Source of the DNA: an uncultured Clostridia bacterium
GTDB taxonomy: Bacteria; Bacillota; Clostridia; Christensenellales; UBA1242
Direction of reading: 5' to 3'
NCBI GenBank assembly: GCA_944384425.1
Contig: CALWTI010000009.1
Coordinates: 1 to 32,827, forward strand
DNA length: 32,827 nucleotides
The notes beneath the pieces were generated by a model that saw only the letters and a list, made by a program, of their open reading frames with translations, did not search any database and was not told the DNA's origin. The translations under genes and the position numbers were made by a program. Below, one piece after another: positions 1-8,711 of the stretch (position 1 is the stretch's first letter; each line of letters begins with the position of its first letter).

Positions 1-710
1 ATAATAAAATTATCTTTACTATAAACATCAAAATGATACTCGTGCTTAACAATTTCTATGTTTTTCGCAATTAGGTCACAATATTTATAGCTCACCACCT
101 CATCACAGTTTTTAGCAAACTTTTGATATGAAGACAATTCATTTTCATAGTTTTTAAAATAGTCCAAATGTTCTGGCTCAACATTGAGAATTATTCCAAG
201 TTTTGATTTAAGCGCCAAAAAACTGTCGTGATATTCACATGCCTCAGTTATGAAATATTTTTTATCACCTTCAATAAAACCAAACTTTTGACATTTAATC
301 ACTCCACCAATGTGAAGCGTTGGCTTTAAGTTTGCATATTTTAAGCATGAATAAAGCATTGCAGTTGTTGTTGTCTTGCCATGCGAACCTGCAACTGATA
401 TGACATTTTCATACTTTGAAGCCACAAAAGCCAAAAGCTGTGCTCTTGACAACAACTTTATGCCATGCTTTTTTGCGTACACAAGTTCTTCGTTGCTTTT
501 GTCTATTGCAAAATTGTAAACAATAGTATCACAACCGCACACATTTTTTGCATTGTGACCAATGAATACTTTTATCCCCTCATTTTCAAGATTTTTTGAA
601 ACTTCGCTAGCCTTGATGTCCGAGCCTTGAACATAATTTCCTAGATGTTTCAAATGTAATGCAAGCGCAGACATACTGACACCACATATTCCAATAAAAT
701 GGTATTTCAT
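1..710 (-). CDS. murC: UDP-N-acetylmuramate--L-alanine ligase, 5' part (runs off the left edge)
   Basis: Cytoplasmic ligase that adds L-alanine to UDP-MurNAc with ATP, the first peptide step of peptidoglycan precursor synthesis. The start at 710 gives MKYHFIGICGVSMSALA, the nucleotide-binding GxxGxxM pattern of Mur ligases at residues 7-13. The ATP-binding P-loop GSHGKTTTT follows near residue 108. About 236 codons are present; the full protein is normally about 450 residues, so the central and C-terminal domains lie outside the window. It is divergent from spoVG across a 99-bp gap. The family call is firm because both motifs and their spacing match MurC; MurD, MurE and MurF differ at the N-terminus. 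Confidence 0.93.
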   Translation of the reverse strand, partial: MKYHFIGICGVSMSALALHLKHLGNYVQGSDIKASEVSKNLENEGIKVFIGHNAKNVCGCDTIVYNFAIDKSNEELVYAKKHGIKLLSRAQLLAFVASKYENVISVAGSHGKTTTTAMLYSCLKYANLKPTLHIGGVIKCQKFGFIEGDKKYFITEACEYHDSFLALKSKLGIILNVEPEHLDYFKNYENELSSYQKFAKNCDEVVSYKYCDLIAKNIEIVKHEYHFDVYSKDNFI

Positions 711-750
711 ATAGTTTTGTATGCATGAGTAAATTATTTTGTTAAAATAT

Positions 751-779
751 TTGCTAAAAATTATGTTTTGTGATATAAA
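751..779 (+). promoter_or_regulatory. spoVG promoter
   Basis: TTGCTA at 751-756 and TATAAA at 774-779 are separated by 17 bp, a sigma-A type arrangement. The expected start of transcription is near 786, giving a leader of about 24 nt that contains the SD AAAGGAGAT (795-803). Confidence 0.65.
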
Positions 780-809
780 GTACATAGCAAATATAAAGGA
801 GATGCAAAA

Positions 810-1088
810 ATGAACATTACAGAAGTTAGAGTAAGACTTGTAAAAAAAGAAGACTCAAAGCTCAAAGCTGCAGCAAGCATAACAATTGATGATTGCTTTG
901 TTGTTCATGACATCAAAGTCATCAGTGGAACGGACGGATTGTTTATTGCAATGCCATCAAGAAAAACTCCTGAGGGCGAATTCAAAGACATTGTTCATCC
1001 AATCAACACTGAAACACGTGAAATGATCAGCAAAAAAGTCATTGAAGCGTATGAAAAAGAACTTGCTAGCGCACCAGCAGAAGAGTAA
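810..1088 (+). CDS. spoVG: SpoVG family regulator
   Basis: Small nucleic-acid-binding regulator conserved in Firmicutes, which affects septation during sporulation in Bacillus and binds DNA and RNA in other species. The protein has 92 residues and matches the family over its whole length: [11 protein letters not shown] at the start, the central FVVHDIKVI segment, and the hallmark [19 protein letters not shown] at about residues 43-61. The SD AAAGGAGAT lies 6 nt upstream of the ATG. The gene is monocistronic, with its own promoter and terminator. Its usual neighbours in Bacillus (purR/ridA, glmU) are not seen; here it is divergent from murC. Presence of SpoVG does not by itself show that the organism sporulates. 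Confidence 0.96.
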   Translation: MNITEVRVRLVKKEDSKLKAAASITIDDCFVVHDIKVISGTDGLFIAMPSRKTPEGEFKDIVHPINTETREMISKKVIEAYEKELASAPAEE

Positions 1089-1102
1089 ATTTTTAAAAAA
1101 TG

Positions 1103-1132
1103 ACACCAACACATTGTGTTGGTGTTTTTTTT
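1103..1132 (+). terminator. Intrinsic terminator of spoVG
   Basis: A perfect 10-bp stem ACACCAACAC / GTGTTGGTGT with a 3-nt loop is followed by seven T residues (1126-1132). Confidence 0.93.
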
Positions 1133-1248
1133 GTTTAATTTTGGCATACTTTTTTAAAAAAAGCATAACGAAGAATTAAAGGCAAAGGTTTTATAATAAA
1201 AAAAATATTTTGACATTTTAATTTATAATTACCAAATAAAGTGCAATA

Positions 1249-1277
1249 AAAAAGACTTGCGATTTGCAAGTCTTTTT
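1249..1277 (-). terminator. Intrinsic terminator of the GLUG protein gene
   Basis: A 12-bp perfect stem (AAAAAGACTTGC / GCAAGTCTTTTT) with a 5-nt loop begins 4 bp after the stop codon of the minus-strand gene. The U-tract is part of the stem and continues on the minus strand. Confidence 0.88.
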
Positions 1278-1280
1278 AAA

Positions 1281-4088
1281 TTATGCACGAGGATTTTCAA
1301 CAACATATGCAAGTGTTGGATAAGCTCCATTGCCTTGGTTGTTGTCAAATACCCAAAGTCCTTGGTCAAATCCTGCTGTGTTTTTAAATACTGAATAGTC
1401 ACCTTCAAGACCAAGTGCTTGGTTTTCTGTGCACTTAATCCAACCTGACTTTATCCATCCAAACAATGTGCCTTTGACATAAGCATCACCATAGTTGATG
1501 ATTATACAATTTTTGAAAGTCCCAGTATCTGGATAGTATCCAAAGAGCTGACCAACTTTTTCAATTGTTGCTCTAAACTCTGCTTCTGTTTCTGCGTGTC
1601 TTTCACCTTGACCTTTGAATGTAGCTGTTGAGAAGCAGTGGTCAACTGAACTTCCAACTGGAAGTGTTGAGCAAATTCCGCTCATTTTTGAACTTGATGT
1701 CAAGCCTTCCAAAGAACCTGTGACATAGCAGTTTGTGATTGTCTTATTATTTGTCATTGCAATTCCACCAGCTCGAACTGCTCTTATTTCGCCTTGGAAA
1801 TAACACTGGTCAATAGTTGCATAGCTTGATGCGACAATTCCCCCAACATTTGCGCCTTCAAGTGTCTGTGAAGAATAATAACTTTGTCTTATAATTGCAT
1901 CTTCACTGTGACCTGCAATTCCTCCGACATATGTTGATGCGTTTGTGTATGGAACTGATATAAGTCCTTCACTGAAACATTTTTCAACAAGACCATCATC
2001 TATTCTTCCAACCACACCACCTGCATAAACTGCACCATTGTATGTTGGCAAACTAAGTGACGCATCATAGTTATATGAGTTGCGAAGTGTTCCACTGTTT
2101 TTACCAGCAATTCCACCAAATTCAAGTGAAGCACTTGTGCTTGATGTTGTTATATCAAAATCACAAAGCTCTATTGTTGAGTTTTCAACAAGTTTGCTGT
2201 TGTTTGCAACAATTCCACCAACAACCAAGCTTGTGCTTGATGATGTGACTGTGCTTTCTGCTCCGCTTTCATTAACATTACAGTTATTAACTGTACCATT
2301 GTTGAGACCAACAACAACTGCAAGATTACGGTTTGCTTCCCCTGTTGTTACATTGCATGCATTGACATCAACATTATTTAGTGTTGCATTGTCCAAAAGT
2401 GCAGTGGCAACAACTGCGACTGTGTTTGCATTTGAATTTACTGTTATGTTTTCAAAAACAACATTTTCAATTTTGGTATTGACACCAGAGATGTATCCAA
2501 AGAAGCTTGAATTTTCACCTGAGATTTTTGCATTGCGTATAGTAAGAGTTTTGCCTTCTGCACATATTATTGATGCTGTCAATGGATTGCTTTGATTTGG
2601 AGCAAGTGTCTCCCACTCTGCACCATTTAGGTCTAATACGACGTCTTCTGTTATTTCATAAACATCATTAGTGTTTGGATTGTTTCTTAATCCATTCAAA
2701 ACCGTTTTCAAACTTTCTGCGCTTGTGATAGCTTCACCAGGAATGTATTCATTGAGAGGTTGAGCCATTGCATCTGGATAAGATTGAATACTTGCAACGC
2801 TTGAACCTTCAACTATTGTCCAAACATTATCAAAGTCCCAATCACCATAAGATGACTTTGAATAAAGTTCATTCATTGTCTTTTCTGTGCCGTATGTTTG
2901 ACCAAGTGTGGTATTTACTGTGTTATAAAGTAATGAAATATATCTATTGCTATAACCAGAAGATGTGTCGTCAATATTTTCACCAACTATTGCACCTTTT
3001 TTGATTTGTGCATTTGAACTGTTTACTGTTTTTACAAGTGCCAAAGAATTTTTTAGCACTGAGAACATATATTCATCGACATTTTGAGCATTTGTCACAA
3101 CACCAGCAAGACCACCAAATGTGAGACTGTCTGCACTGTCTGTGTAACTTGTTACTGTTGCTTTACTATTGTAAATGACGCTACCAATCAAGTTTCCAGT
3201 CATTCCACCAAAGTCACCTGCAACGTTTGCAGTGACATCTACTGTACACATATCAATGTATCCACTTGATGTGAAGACGCCATTTGTTGAATTGTTGATA
3301 ACGTATCCAACCAAGCCACCATTTGATGAGTTTTGTTTGATGTTTGTAATAACAAAATTTTCAACATTTACAAGTCTTACTGTTCCGCTTAAATATCCAA
3401 TAGCAGAACCAGCATAGTCAAAACTTCCTGAAACTTTGACATCTTTGAGTGTGAGATTTTGAACAGTACCTGATGCACTGACATATCCAAAAAGTCCTGC
3501 ACTTGTGCCATTTTTTACTGTAAGATTTGAAATTGTGTGGCCATTACCGTCAAAAGTTCCACTAAATGGTGTTTCTTTCGTACCTATTGGTGTGAAGCCA
3601 TCATCGCCATATAATCTTAAATCGATATCGTTAACAAGGACATAAGAATTTGTGAGGTCCCAATCAACTGTTGAATTATCAGAACCAATGTTTGCAAGTT
3701 CAACATCTGACCTAATATAATATGGATACAAGACACTACCATCTCCTACGGAGATTGTAAATGTGAAAGGTCCGAACTCGTCATTGCTTGGAGTGACAAC
3801 AACAGTAGTTGTTCCACCAGCTTTTGCTGTGAAGATTTTGTTTTCAACATCAAAATCAACAACATCGGCATTGCTGATATCAACATTTTCATAAACTGTT
3901 GTGCTACTATATGGTTTTTCCCAAACAATAGGTATCTCAGTTGACTCGCCTACATTCATGTAAATTGTTCTGTCATTTTCTGCAAGCGAAAGATAAATAT
4001 TTTCGTTGTTTCGAAGAAAATAGTATGTCGTGTAGCCAATAAAAAGCATGGTTACTAGGACTATAACATACATCAAAAACTTTTTCAT
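1281..4088 (-). CDS. Large N-terminally anchored surface protein with Ig-like and GLUG repeats
   Basis: Probable cell-surface protein of 935 residues; its ligand is unknown. The N-terminus MKKFLMYVIVLVTMLFIGY is a signal-anchor type hydrophobic segment without a clear cleavage or lipobox site. Residues about 30-115 look like a bacterial Ig-like (Big_2) domain ending in a GGTTTVVVTPS strand. From residue 120 there are many GLUG-type repeats, for example SAGLFGYV, NGGLVGYV, FGGIAGKN, AGGVVGRI and VGGIAGHS, which build a beta-helix. The GTFDGNGHTISNLTV entry motif is typical. Start choice: the ATG at 4088 has AGGAG 7 nt upstream, better than the in-frame GTG two codons earlier. No LPXTG sorting signal is seen at the C-terminus, so attachment depends on the N-terminal segment. 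It is monocistronic between its own promoter and terminator. Confidence 0.85.
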   Translation of the reverse strand: MKKFLMYVIVLVTMLFIGYTTYYFLRNNENIYLSLAENDRTIYMNVGESTEIPIVWEKPYSSTTVYENVDISNADVVDFDVENKIFTAKAGGTTTVVVTPSNDEFGPFTFTISVGDGSVLYPYYIRSDVELANIGSDNSTVDWDLTNSYVLVNDIDLRLYGDDGFTPIGTKETPFSGTFDGNGHTISNLTVKNGTSAGLFGYVSASGTVQNLTLKDVKVSGSFDYAGSAIGYLSGTVRLVNVENFVITNIKQNSSNGGLVGYVINNSTNGVFTSSGYIDMCTVDVTANVAGDFGGMTGNLIGSVIYNSKATVTSYTDSADSLTFGGLAGVVTNAQNVDEYMFSVLKNSLALVKTVNSSNAQIKKGAIVGENIDDTSSGYSNRYISLLYNTVNTTLGQTYGTEKTMNELYSKSSYGDWDFDNVWTIVEGSSVASIQSYPDAMAQPLNEYIPGEAITSAESLKTVLNGLRNNPNTNDVYEITEDVVLDLNGAEWETLAPNQSNPLTASIICAEGKTLTIRNAKISGENSSFFGYISGVNTKIENVVFENITVNSNANTVAVVATALLDNATLNNVDVNACNVTTGEANRNLAVVVGLNNGTVNNCNVNESGAESTVTSSSTSLVVGGIVANNSKLVENSTIELCDFDITTSSTSASLEFGGIAGKNSGTLRNSYNYDASLSLPTYNGAVYAGGVVGRIDDGLVEKCFSEGLISVPYTNASTYVGGIAGHSEDAIIRQSYYSSQTLEGANVGGIVASSYATIDQCYFQGEIRAVRAGGIAMTNNKTITNCYVTGSLEGLTSSSKMSGICSTLPVGSSVDHCFSTATFKGQGERHAETEAEFRATIEKVGQLFGYYPDTGTFKNCIIINYGDAYVKGTLFGWIKSGWIKCTENQALGLEGDYSVFKNTAGFDQGLWVFDNNQGNGAYPTLAYVVENPRA

Positions 4089-4114
4089 AAACACACTCCT
4101 AATCGTTTGGCTTT

Positions 4115-4143
4115 ATTATACATCAACATTTCCTTGATGTCAA
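4115..4143 (-). promoter_or_regulatory. Consensus promoter of the GLUG protein gene, with an inverted repeat in the spacer
   Basis: On the minus strand, TTGACA (4143-4138), a 17-bp spacer and TATAAT (4120-4115) match the sigma-A consensus exactly. The region around the spacer holds an inverted repeat, ACATCAA, 7 bp, TTGATGT, which could be an operator. Confidence 0.85.
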
Positions 4144-4219
4144 TACTCAATATAAAAAACGAAATATGGCTTATTTTGGCTAATATAAATAATTTTAACA
4201 CTGATAGCAAACAATTTAT

Positions 4220-4248
4220 TTGATTATTTTTGTATATTACATTATAAT
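4220..4248 (+). promoter_or_regulatory. Promoter of the small lipoprotein gene
   Basis: TTGATT (4220-4225), a 17-bp spacer and TATAAT (4243-4248). A TTG at 4220 in the gene's reading frame is the -35 box itself, which argues that the protein starts downstream at 4265. Confidence 0.75.
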
Positions 4249-4264
4249 TTGGTTAAAAGGTATT

Positions 4265-5044
4265 ATGAAAAAAATCATCACATTCCTTCTCATATTGATT
4301 GTAAGCACATCTATTTTAACAGGGTGTGATTTTTGGGAAAGCGTAAATACCCTTACAATTTCAGGATATGTGTATCTTGATTCATCTTCGCCACTTGAAA
4401 ATGTCGCCATAAAGTCAGAAACCACAATATATGCCAGAACAGACGCTAATGGATTTTTCAATATTACAGTCAATAATGATAGTGTTGAGCTTTTTGCTGA
4501 AAAGGCTGGCTACACCTTTTCCCCACACTCTGTGATAATATCACAAGACACAAACAGTTTGATTTTTTCTGCAACAAAAACAAAAGACCTTTATGGACTT
4601 TTGACATTAAATAGTGTAGTGATAACTCCAACAAGCATTGTTTCATTTGGCGACAGTTATAGCTATAATCATGATAATTCTACGTGTTTAAAAATAAGTG
4701 ACCTAAAAATAGATATTGACAATAAACAAATTGATTTGCTTGATGGTGACTTTTATGCGATAAAAAACAAATCTAATATCATGAGCATTGATGAAGATGT
4801 AACTATCAACACTGACTACGATTTTAACATTTGGTTTTGTATGGATGTTTATTTCACCTCACTCAACCAAGAGTTCGTTTTTGAAGAAGATAGGCAATCT
4901 GTCATTAGAGTACAGAAAAAACAAACGACAGAGGACCTTGATGATAACAATCAAATAGTCTACACTGCCGTTGGTGTTAATTCTTCAAATAATATGTTTA
5001 CTTATAATATTTCATTTGTTTTTGATTACTATGAAAATGTTTAA
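4265..5044 (+). CDS. Lipoprotein with a carboxypeptidase-regulatory-like (Ig-fold) domain
   Basis: Predicted 259-residue lipoprotein on the outer face of the membrane; function unknown. The N-terminus MKKIITFLLILIVSTSILTGC is a signal peptide with lipobox LTGC, so lipidation would occur at Cys21. Residues about 30-85 (ISGYVYLDSSSPLENVAIKS ... TDANGFFNITV) follow the pattern of CarboxypepD_reg-like domains, a seven-stranded fold often found in surface proteins. The remaining 170 residues match nothing I recognise. The start is the ATG at 4265, with AAAAGG 4 nt upstream and a promoter whose start site falls just before it. It is convergent with the downstream repeat-protein gene, with only 2 bp between the stop codons and no terminator between them. 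Confidence 0.75.
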   Translation: MKKIITFLLILIVSTSILTGCDFWESVNTLTISGYVYLDSSSPLENVAIKSETTIYARTDANGFFNITVNNDSVELFAEKAGYTFSPHSVIISQDTNSLIFSATKTKDLYGLLTLNSVVITPTSIVSFGDSYSYNHDNSTCLKISDLKIDIDNKQIDLLDGDFYAIKNKSNIMSIDEDVTINTDYDFNIWFCMDVYFTSLNQEFVFEEDRQSVIRVQKKQTTEDLDDNNQIVYTAVGVNSSNNMFTYNISFVFDYYENV

Positions 5045-5046
5045 TG

Positions 5047-6954
5047 TCATTTACTAATGTCTTTTTGTGACCAAATGGTGTATTGTTCGTGATATGCATC
5101 TCCCTGATAACCATTGTATTTCTTTTTTGAATATGCCGAATAATTCAATGAATTTAAAATCATTTTTGATTTTTTATCATATGCCCTTATAAACTGGCTT
5201 AAATCATTGAAGCCCATACCGACATTGACCACTTGAAGCTTTGGTGTGTATTTTTGATTGTATTCAGTTGCAAAATCAGAAATTGCCTTTTTGAACTTGG
5301 CATAAATATATTTAAATTTATCATATCTTAACATTGAATTAACTTTGAATGTGTTACAAACTGCATAACCCAGCTCTCTGTTCACAAACATTGTTGACTT
5401 TGCGACAATATCACCTTCTTCGTTTTTGATAACAATATTTTGAACACTTGGATGAAGCATTGCCGAAACAGCAATTCCGTCACCAACGCCCTCCATATGT
5501 GCACAGCAGTTGCAAAGTTTTCCCAAAACCAAATTCAAAACATCATCTTTTCTTAAAAATTCATATGAAAATTTTTCAGCAACATCGCAAAGGTTTGAAA
5601 GTGTGCTTTTTGAAATAGTTTCGATGTTTTTTATGTGATTTTTTACACTATTGAAAATATTTTCATTCAAATCTTCTTCTAAAATATTGTCAGGCACATT
5701 TTTTTGTCTATGCGACTTAACAATCTCATCTGCTCTTTCAAATGTGTCTTGATTGTTATAAAACATTCCAATAATGTGTGCTGTGTGTAAGTTGCTAGCA
5801 TTTACTCCATTAAATTTGTCTTTATTGAAACAACTTTTAAAAAATTCAACAGTTGGAGCTAGTTGTCTGCACCCACCTCTGTTTGATGTGTGCGCTTTTT
5901 GAACAACATCGAATTTATCACAACATTGTGCGAAAAACGTCGCACCTTGTTTTAACAATTCATCGTAATTTTTAAAAATAAATTCAGCAAGTGCTGGGTT
6001 AAATTTAACATTTTTTAAAGCAGAATTTATTTTTTCGGCAATTATCAAATTCAATTTGTTGTTGTTTATGAGTTGAATTAAAAATTCCGAACCTTTTTGT
6101 GAATAGTCAATAACATCAAAAACCACATTACCTTTTTTGCTTATTCTCTTTATTTTTAAAGGTTGTTTTTCGAACACTCCAAAAAGACAGCAAAGCTTCA
6201 CGAAAGGCGACATAAATTTTGTTTTATTTATTATTTTTGAACTAAGCCAGTTGTATTTTTTAAGGTTTGCATTTAAAATATCATCAACAAAACCATCTCC
6301 ATTTTTATATGTAGCATTGTCATGGAAAAACCCAACGACTTCATACGGCGTGGTGTTTAAAATATTCAATGTTTTTTTTAATTTATTATCATACCAGTGA
6401 TGTATAATATATTTAATAAAATAAGGTTGAGAAACAAAAATGCTATTCTTTGTTTCTTTGTCACTCAAATAATAATTGTTTTTTTCTTTTGTTAAATAAC
6501 AAAGTTGTGCAGGAAAGCAATTATGCAAATTGTCGGCAAACATTGGAAGCTTCACTTTACTCAAACAACTGCATTTGTCAAAACAATTTTTGCCAATATG
6601 CGTGATTGAATTTGGCAAGTCAATATGCGTCATTGATGTGCAGCCGTCAAATGCACGGTCACTAATATGCGTTAAGCCGTCAGGAATTTGAATTTTGCTA
6701 AGACTAGTACAATTTGCAAAAGCCATAGCATCTATTTTTTTTAAATGCTTTGGCAATATAATTTGATTTGTATATTCGCAATTTTCAAAGCACAATGGCC
6801 CTACTACTATAGCATTATTTGGTACAGTAATTACATCAAGAAATTTTTTGTCAAATTCGTTTTTAACTGAAACACATCGAAAGCCATCCATATTTAAAAC
6901 ATCATCATTTTTTGACGACCTAAGCCTTAAAAATAATTTTTTAAATATTTTCAT
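5047..6954 (-). CDS. Leucine-rich-repeat protein with a conserved C-terminal domain (paralogue 1)
   Basis: Protein of 635 residues, function unknown. The N-terminal part (about residues 50-130) holds TpLRR/BspA-type repeats, for example CTSLSKIQIPDGLTHISDRA and CTSMTHIDLPNSITHIGKNC. A middle helical region contains a GGCRQLAPT segment. The C-terminal domain (about 450-630) contains LRKDDVLNLVLGKLCNCCAH followed by GVGDGIAVSAM and IVAKSTMFVNR. Its layout recalls a GNAT-like domain with a CCQ/CCxH-type motif seen in some phage-like proteins; I offer that only as a weak resemblance. No signal peptide is seen, so it is probably cytoplasmic. Start choice: the ATG at 6954 overlaps the upstream paralogue's stop as ATGA and has GGAGAG 5 nt upstream; a TTG at 6966 is less likely. 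The overlap suggests translational coupling. Confidence 0.72.
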   Translation of the reverse strand: MKIFKKLFLRLRSSKNDDVLNMDGFRCVSVKNEFDKKFLDVITVPNNAIVVGPLCFENCEYTNQIILPKHLKKIDAMAFANCTSLSKIQIPDGLTHISDRAFDGCTSMTHIDLPNSITHIGKNCFDKCSCLSKVKLPMFADNLHNCFPAQLCYLTKEKNNYYLSDKETKNSIFVSQPYFIKYIIHHWYDNKLKKTLNILNTTPYEVVGFFHDNATYKNGDGFVDDILNANLKKYNWLSSKIINKTKFMSPFVKLCCLFGVFEKQPLKIKRISKKGNVVFDVIDYSQKGSEFLIQLINNNKLNLIIAEKINSALKNVKFNPALAEFIFKNYDELLKQGATFFAQCCDKFDVVQKAHTSNRGGCRQLAPTVEFFKSCFNKDKFNGVNASNLHTAHIIGMFYNNQDTFERADEIVKSHRQKNVPDNILEEDLNENIFNSVKNHIKNIETISKSTLSNLCDVAEKFSYEFLRKDDVLNLVLGKLCNCCAHMEGVGDGIAVSAMLHPSVQNIVIKNEEGDIVAKSTMFVNRELGYAVCNTFKVNSMLRYDKFKYIYAKFKKAISDFATEYNQKYTPKLQVVNVGMGFNDLSQFIRAYDKKSKMILNSLNYSAYSKKKYNGYQGDAYHEQYTIWSQKDISK

Positions 6955-8671
6955 AGCTCTCTCCAAATTGTAAATTGTTCTTTGTCTGCATCACCATCAT
7001 ATCCTGGAACTATAAGTGAATATTTAGCGAAATTAAAAGGTTTCAAAAGTTTTTCGGCAATATCTTCTTTTGAAACATATTCAGACAAACTATTGAATGT
7101 GCTATTCCCAACATTTATTATTTTTAGCTTTGGATATAACCTCGTTTGCGTTTTGTTATACTGTTCAGCGAATTTTGTCAAAGCCTTTTTGAACATTTCA
7201 AAAATAGTTTTTCCGTTTAGCGTATTTTCATGTAACACATCATCATTGACTTGAAATGAATTACACAGCCCATAGCCTTGTTTTCTATTTACATAAAGTG
7301 TCGCTTTTGCAACTATCTCATTTTTATCATTTCGAATGACAAGATTTTGTATGTTTGGATTAATCATAGCAGAAACAGCAATTCCATCACCAACACCATC
7401 AAGATGTGCACAGCAGTTGCAAAGTTTTCCCAAAACCAAATTCAAAACATCATCTTTTCTTAAAAATTCGTATGTGAATTTATTCTCTGCAATATCATTT
7501 AATGTTTCTAATGTGTTTTTATTCAAAGCTTCAATTTTTTGAATTTTTTCTTTTATTTCACTAAATGCTGTTTGTTTTAAATCATCTGGCAATATATTTT
7601 TAGGAATTTTATCTTTTTTGTTTTTATTTACAATATTAACAGCCCTATCAAAAATTTTTTGCTTGCTATAATATTTGCCAATGACGTCACTTATATGCTG
7701 AGTTTTAGGTGTAACATTGACAAATTTATTTCTGTCAAAATATTTTTCAAAATACTCCATTGTTGGTGCAAGTTGTCTGCACCTTCCCTTGTTGGTTGTA
7801 TGTGATTTTTGAACTTCTTCAAACATTTCATAGCAACCTTTGATAAAACTAGTTGGTTTGTCTTTTAATACATCAAAATTTTTAAATAAAAAATCTGCAA
7901 AATCTTTTTTAAAACCACTTGTGGCTTTAAAATCAAAATTAGACAAACATTTTTTTGAATATTTTCTTATTTTTTCTTTAATAAATTCACGTGATTTTTG
8001 TGCGTAGTCAATATTGTTGCTTTTCTGTGATATAGACTGTGTTTCAAAAACACCTGATATTTCACACAAAGTAATAAAAGGTTCTTTATAAGCATCATAG
8101 TACATATAATCTAATTGTTTTTTTAGCAATTTGTAATTTTTTAAGTTTTTACTAAGAATGGTTTTTACTATATCCTGAGATGATAAACCTTTAACATCAC
8201 CATAATATGACACCAAATCGGAGTCAATATTTTGTAATGTTTGAATATATTTAAAATTATCCCAATTATTCAAATAGCATTCAATCAATCTTGGATGTTC
8301 AAATCTTATAAGATTGTCTAATCTTGAACACATATCTCTGTACAAATAAAATCTACCATTTTCTTTTCTTGCATAAGAAAAAGATGATGGAAGAACTTCT
8401 CCCAAATTGCAGTCAGTATTAACAAGTGAAATTTCTGACAAATTATCGCAACAATAAAAACAATGTTTTCCAAAATGTTTAAGTGTTGAAGGAAGTTGTA
8501 CTGTTTTTAAGTTTTTACAATTATAAAAGCAAAATTCATCAATTTTTGTCACACCCTCAGGAATGACAACATTTACGATAGATTCACTGTTAACACTTTT
8601 TTTTATTTTTTGTTTTTTTGACTTAATTTCAAAAATGTATTATTCACTTTTAAACAACTATCCCTATCCAT
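6951..8671 (-). CDS. Leucine-rich-repeat protein, paralogue 2, split by a -1 frameshift near its 5' end
   Basis: Tandem paralogue of the next gene, with the same order: leucine-rich repeats (VVIPEGVTKIDEFCFYNC and following), a CRQLAPT segment, then LRKDDVLNLVLGKLCNCCAH and GVGDGIAVSAM. The long frame (6951-8639) has no ATG, GTG or TTG before a GTG at 8552, which lies inside a canonical repeat and would cut it. An ATG at 8671 opens MDRDSCLKVNNTF, which resembles the paralogue's MDGFRCVSVKNEF, but that frame stops at 8603. The two frames join by -1 slippage at A AAA AAC (8618-8612), read in the zero frame; the joined product would be 573 residues. Alternatives are a real homopolymer mutation, an assembly error, or internal initiation at 8552. 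The ATG has no room for a leader (see the promoter entry). Confidence 0.6.
8612..8618 (-). other. Candidate -1 slippery heptamer A AAA AAC
   Basis: On the minus strand, in the frame of the ATG at 8671, the codons CAA AAA AAC give the classic X XXY YYZ heptamer. Slipping back one base at AAC enters the frame of the repeat protein. The stop codon in the zero frame lies 6 nt downstream (8605-8603). I see no strong downstream hairpin, and the surroundings are A-rich, so transcriptional slippage or a plain indel are also possible. Confidence 0.45.
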
Positions 8672-8677
8672 ACCTTA

Positions 8678-8706
8678 ATTATATTAGTCATATGTACAAA
8701 AGTCAA
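8678..8706 (-). promoter_or_regulatory. Promoter of the paralogous repeat-protein pair, positioned for a leaderless transcript
   Basis: On the minus strand, TTGACT (8706-8701), a 17-bp spacer and TATAAT (8683-8678). Seven bases after the -10 box is the A of the ATG at 8671, so transcription would begin at or next to the start codon. This leaves no functional SD, although AAGG precedes the ATG in the DNA. Confidence 0.75.
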
Positions 8707-8711
8707 TAGTG

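Noticed and set aside
2080..2595. Plus-strand frame of 171 codons inside the GLUG gene
   Set aside because: It is antisense to a repetitive Ser/Thr/Asn-rich gene with a promoter, SD and recognised domain; the composition is that of a shadow frame.
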